Positions 7,121 to 7,962 of a DNA stretch of 7,962 nucleotides are shown here, in pieces. Source of the stretch: Cellvibrionales bacterium UBA4495 (lineage in GTDB: Bacteria > Pseudomonadota > Gammaproteobacteria > Pseudomonadales > Porticoccaceae); contig DGNJ01000128.1 in NCBI GenBank assembly GCA_002388905.1, positions 8,227-16,188 of the forward strand, given 5' to 3'. The notes beneath the pieces were generated by a model, which ran no database searches, was not told where the DNA came from, and was given only the letters and a program-made list of their open reading frames with translations. Each line of letters starts with the position of its first letter. Within the stretch, counting starts at the first letter, position 1. A program made the translations under genes and the position numbers.

Positions 7121-7148
7121 AGGGCCTACTGGTAATAGGGCCTGCTGG
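7120..7148. repeat. Two-copy 13-base direct repeat upstream of yggS
   Basis: TAGGGCCTACTGG (7120-7132) is repeated as TAGGGCCTGCTGG (7136-7148), with one mismatch and a 16-base offset. The left part of copy 1 is a small palindrome (TAGG-G-CCTA). It begins 5 bases before the yggS start codon, in the space shared with pilT. It could be a tandem operator or a small local duplication; no regulator is recognised. Confidence 0.55.
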
Positions 7149-7214
7149 CGAGCCCGGGAGAGTACCCAATTCGGGCAGGGTATCGCAACGCAGCCGATCA
7201 CGGCCGCCAATCCT

Positions 7215-7229
7215 GCGGGCGTTGCCCGC
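7215..7229. other. GC hairpin in the pilT leader
   Basis: Perfect inverted repeat, arms GCGGGC / GCCCGC with loop GTT, ending 26 bases before the pilT ATG and 15 before its ribosome binding site. No T-run follows on the plus strand (the sequence continues CGAGTGGTTAAAAA), so it is not an intrinsic terminator. It would be part of the pilT 5' leader if the promoter is upstream. Confidence 0.45.
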
Positions 7230-7255
7230 CGAGTGGTTAAAAACGGGAATCGAGA

Positions 7256-7962
7256 ATGGATATCACGGAATTGCTGGCCTTCAGCGTCAAACAGGGTGCA
7301 TCGGATCTGCATTTGTCGGCCGGCCTGCCGCCCATGATCCGGATCGACGGCGATATCCGCCGGATCAACCTGCCGCCCATGGAGCACAAGCAGGTCCACA
7401 GCCTGATCTACGAGATCATGAACGACAAGCAGCGCCGGGATTATGAGGAGTTCCTGGAGACAGACTTCTCTTTCGAGGTGCCCGGTGTGGCCCGTTTCCG
7501 GGTCAACGCTTTCAATCAGAACCGCGGCGCCGGCGCTGTCTTCAGGACCATTCCCTCCCGCGTGCTCACCCTCGAGGAACTGGGGATGGGCGGCGTTTTC
7601 AAGGAGGTGTCCATGTTGCCCCGGGGGCTGGTGCTGGTGACCGGGCCCACCGGCTCCGGCAAGAGCACGACGCTGGCGGCGATGATCGACTTCATCAACG
7701 ACAACCGCTACGACCACATCCTCACCATCGAGGATCCCATCGAGTTTGTGCACGAGAGCAAGAAATGCCTGGTCAACCAGCGCGAGGTCCACAAGGATAC
7801 CCATGGCTTCAGCGAGGCCCTGCGTTCGGCCCTGCGGGAGGACCCGGACATCATTCTCGTGGGCGAAATGCGCGACCTGGAAACCATCCGTCTCGCCCTG
7901 ACCGCGGCCGAAACAGGGCACCTGGTATTCGGTACCCTCCACACCACCTCGGCGGCCAAGAC
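7256..7962 (+). CDS. pilT: PilT, type IV pilus retraction ATPase (3' end outside window)
   Basis: Hexameric secretion-type ATPase at the cytoplasmic base of the type IV pilus; ATP hydrolysis drives pilus retraction and twitching motility. 235 codons are present of a family length near 345; the frame is open to the right edge with no break. N-terminal PAS-like domain: MDITELLAFSVKQGASDLHL and RFRVNAFNQNRGAGAVFR (80-97). Core ATPase: Walker A GPTGSGKS (130-137), Asp box TIEDPIEF (157-164), Walker B region DPDIILVGEMRD (196-207) with catalytic Glu204, and His box AETGHLVFGTLHT (218-230) with His222 and His229. The sequence is nearly the consensus for PilT as opposed to PilB or PilU. A GGGA ribosome binding site lies 7 bases before the ATG. 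In relatives pilU follows pilT; that would be to the right of this window. Confidence 0.98.
   Translation, partial: MDITELLAFSVKQGASDLHLSAGLPPMIRIDGDIRRINLPPMEHKQVHSLIYEIMNDKQRRDYEEFLETDFSFEVPGVARFRVNAFNQNRGAGAVFRTIPSRVLTLEELGMGGVFKEVSMLPRGLVLVTGPTGSGKSTTLAAMIDFINDNRYDHILTIEDPIEFVHESKKCLVNQREVHKDTHGFSEALRSALREDPDIILVGEMRDLETIRLALTAAETGHLVFGTLHTTSAAK

Noticed and set aside
7152..7176. Possible stem GCCCG...CGGGC with a 15-base loop in the yggS/pilT space
   Set aside because: Five pairs around a long loop, with a competing CCCGGG palindrome inside, are expected by chance at this base composition.
7103..7942. Minus-strand open frame of 279 codons opposite pilT
   Set aside because: It lies against pilT, whose translation is near-consensus over all 235 visible codons; no independent support.

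Overview
The window is a compact, GC-rich (visibly above 60%) chromosomal segment from a gammaproteobacterium. The assignment rests on gene order and protein sequence: the set hemW, rdgB, DUF4426, metW, metX, yggU, yggT, proC, yggS and divergent pilT is the arrangement I know from Pseudomonas and related gammaproteobacteria (E. coli keeps the yggS-yggT-yggU-rdgB-hemW core). The genus cannot be fixed from the sequence. A Pseudomonas-type homoserine acyltransferase and twitching-motility pili argue against enteric bacteria.

Layout: ten genes lie on the minus strand and are read from about position 7115 down to position 1: yggS (PLP homeostasis), proC (proline synthesis), yggT (membrane protein), yggU/DUF167, pyk (pyruvate kinase), metX and metW (methionine synthesis), a secreted DUF4426 protein, rdgB (nucleotide pool sanitation) and the first 89 codons of hemW (heme chaperone). 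Spacing is tight. Four junctions overlap by 1 or 4 bases (yggT/yggU, metX/metW, DUF4426/rdgB, rdgB/hemW). The longest gap inside the run is 74 bases, between pyk and metX. No Rho-independent terminator is visible, so the run may be one or a few transcription units. From position 7256 on the plus strand, pilT (type IV pilus retraction ATPase) is divergent and is cut by the window end after 235 codons.

How the genes work together: metX and metW are the clear functional pair, committing homoserine to methionine. The others are housekeeping functions linked mainly by conserved order: PLP supply, proline, glycolysis output, dITP/XTP removal and heme delivery. The most unusual layout point is pyk sitting between yggU and metX. 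I see no mobile element, CRISPR array, RNA gene, phage gene or defence system, and no evidence for a novel system. The points worth a second look are small: a metX start with no ribosome binding site and a -10-like box almost against the ATG, a short repeat and a hairpin in the yggS/pilT divergent region, and an acyl-CoA specificity signature in MetX.
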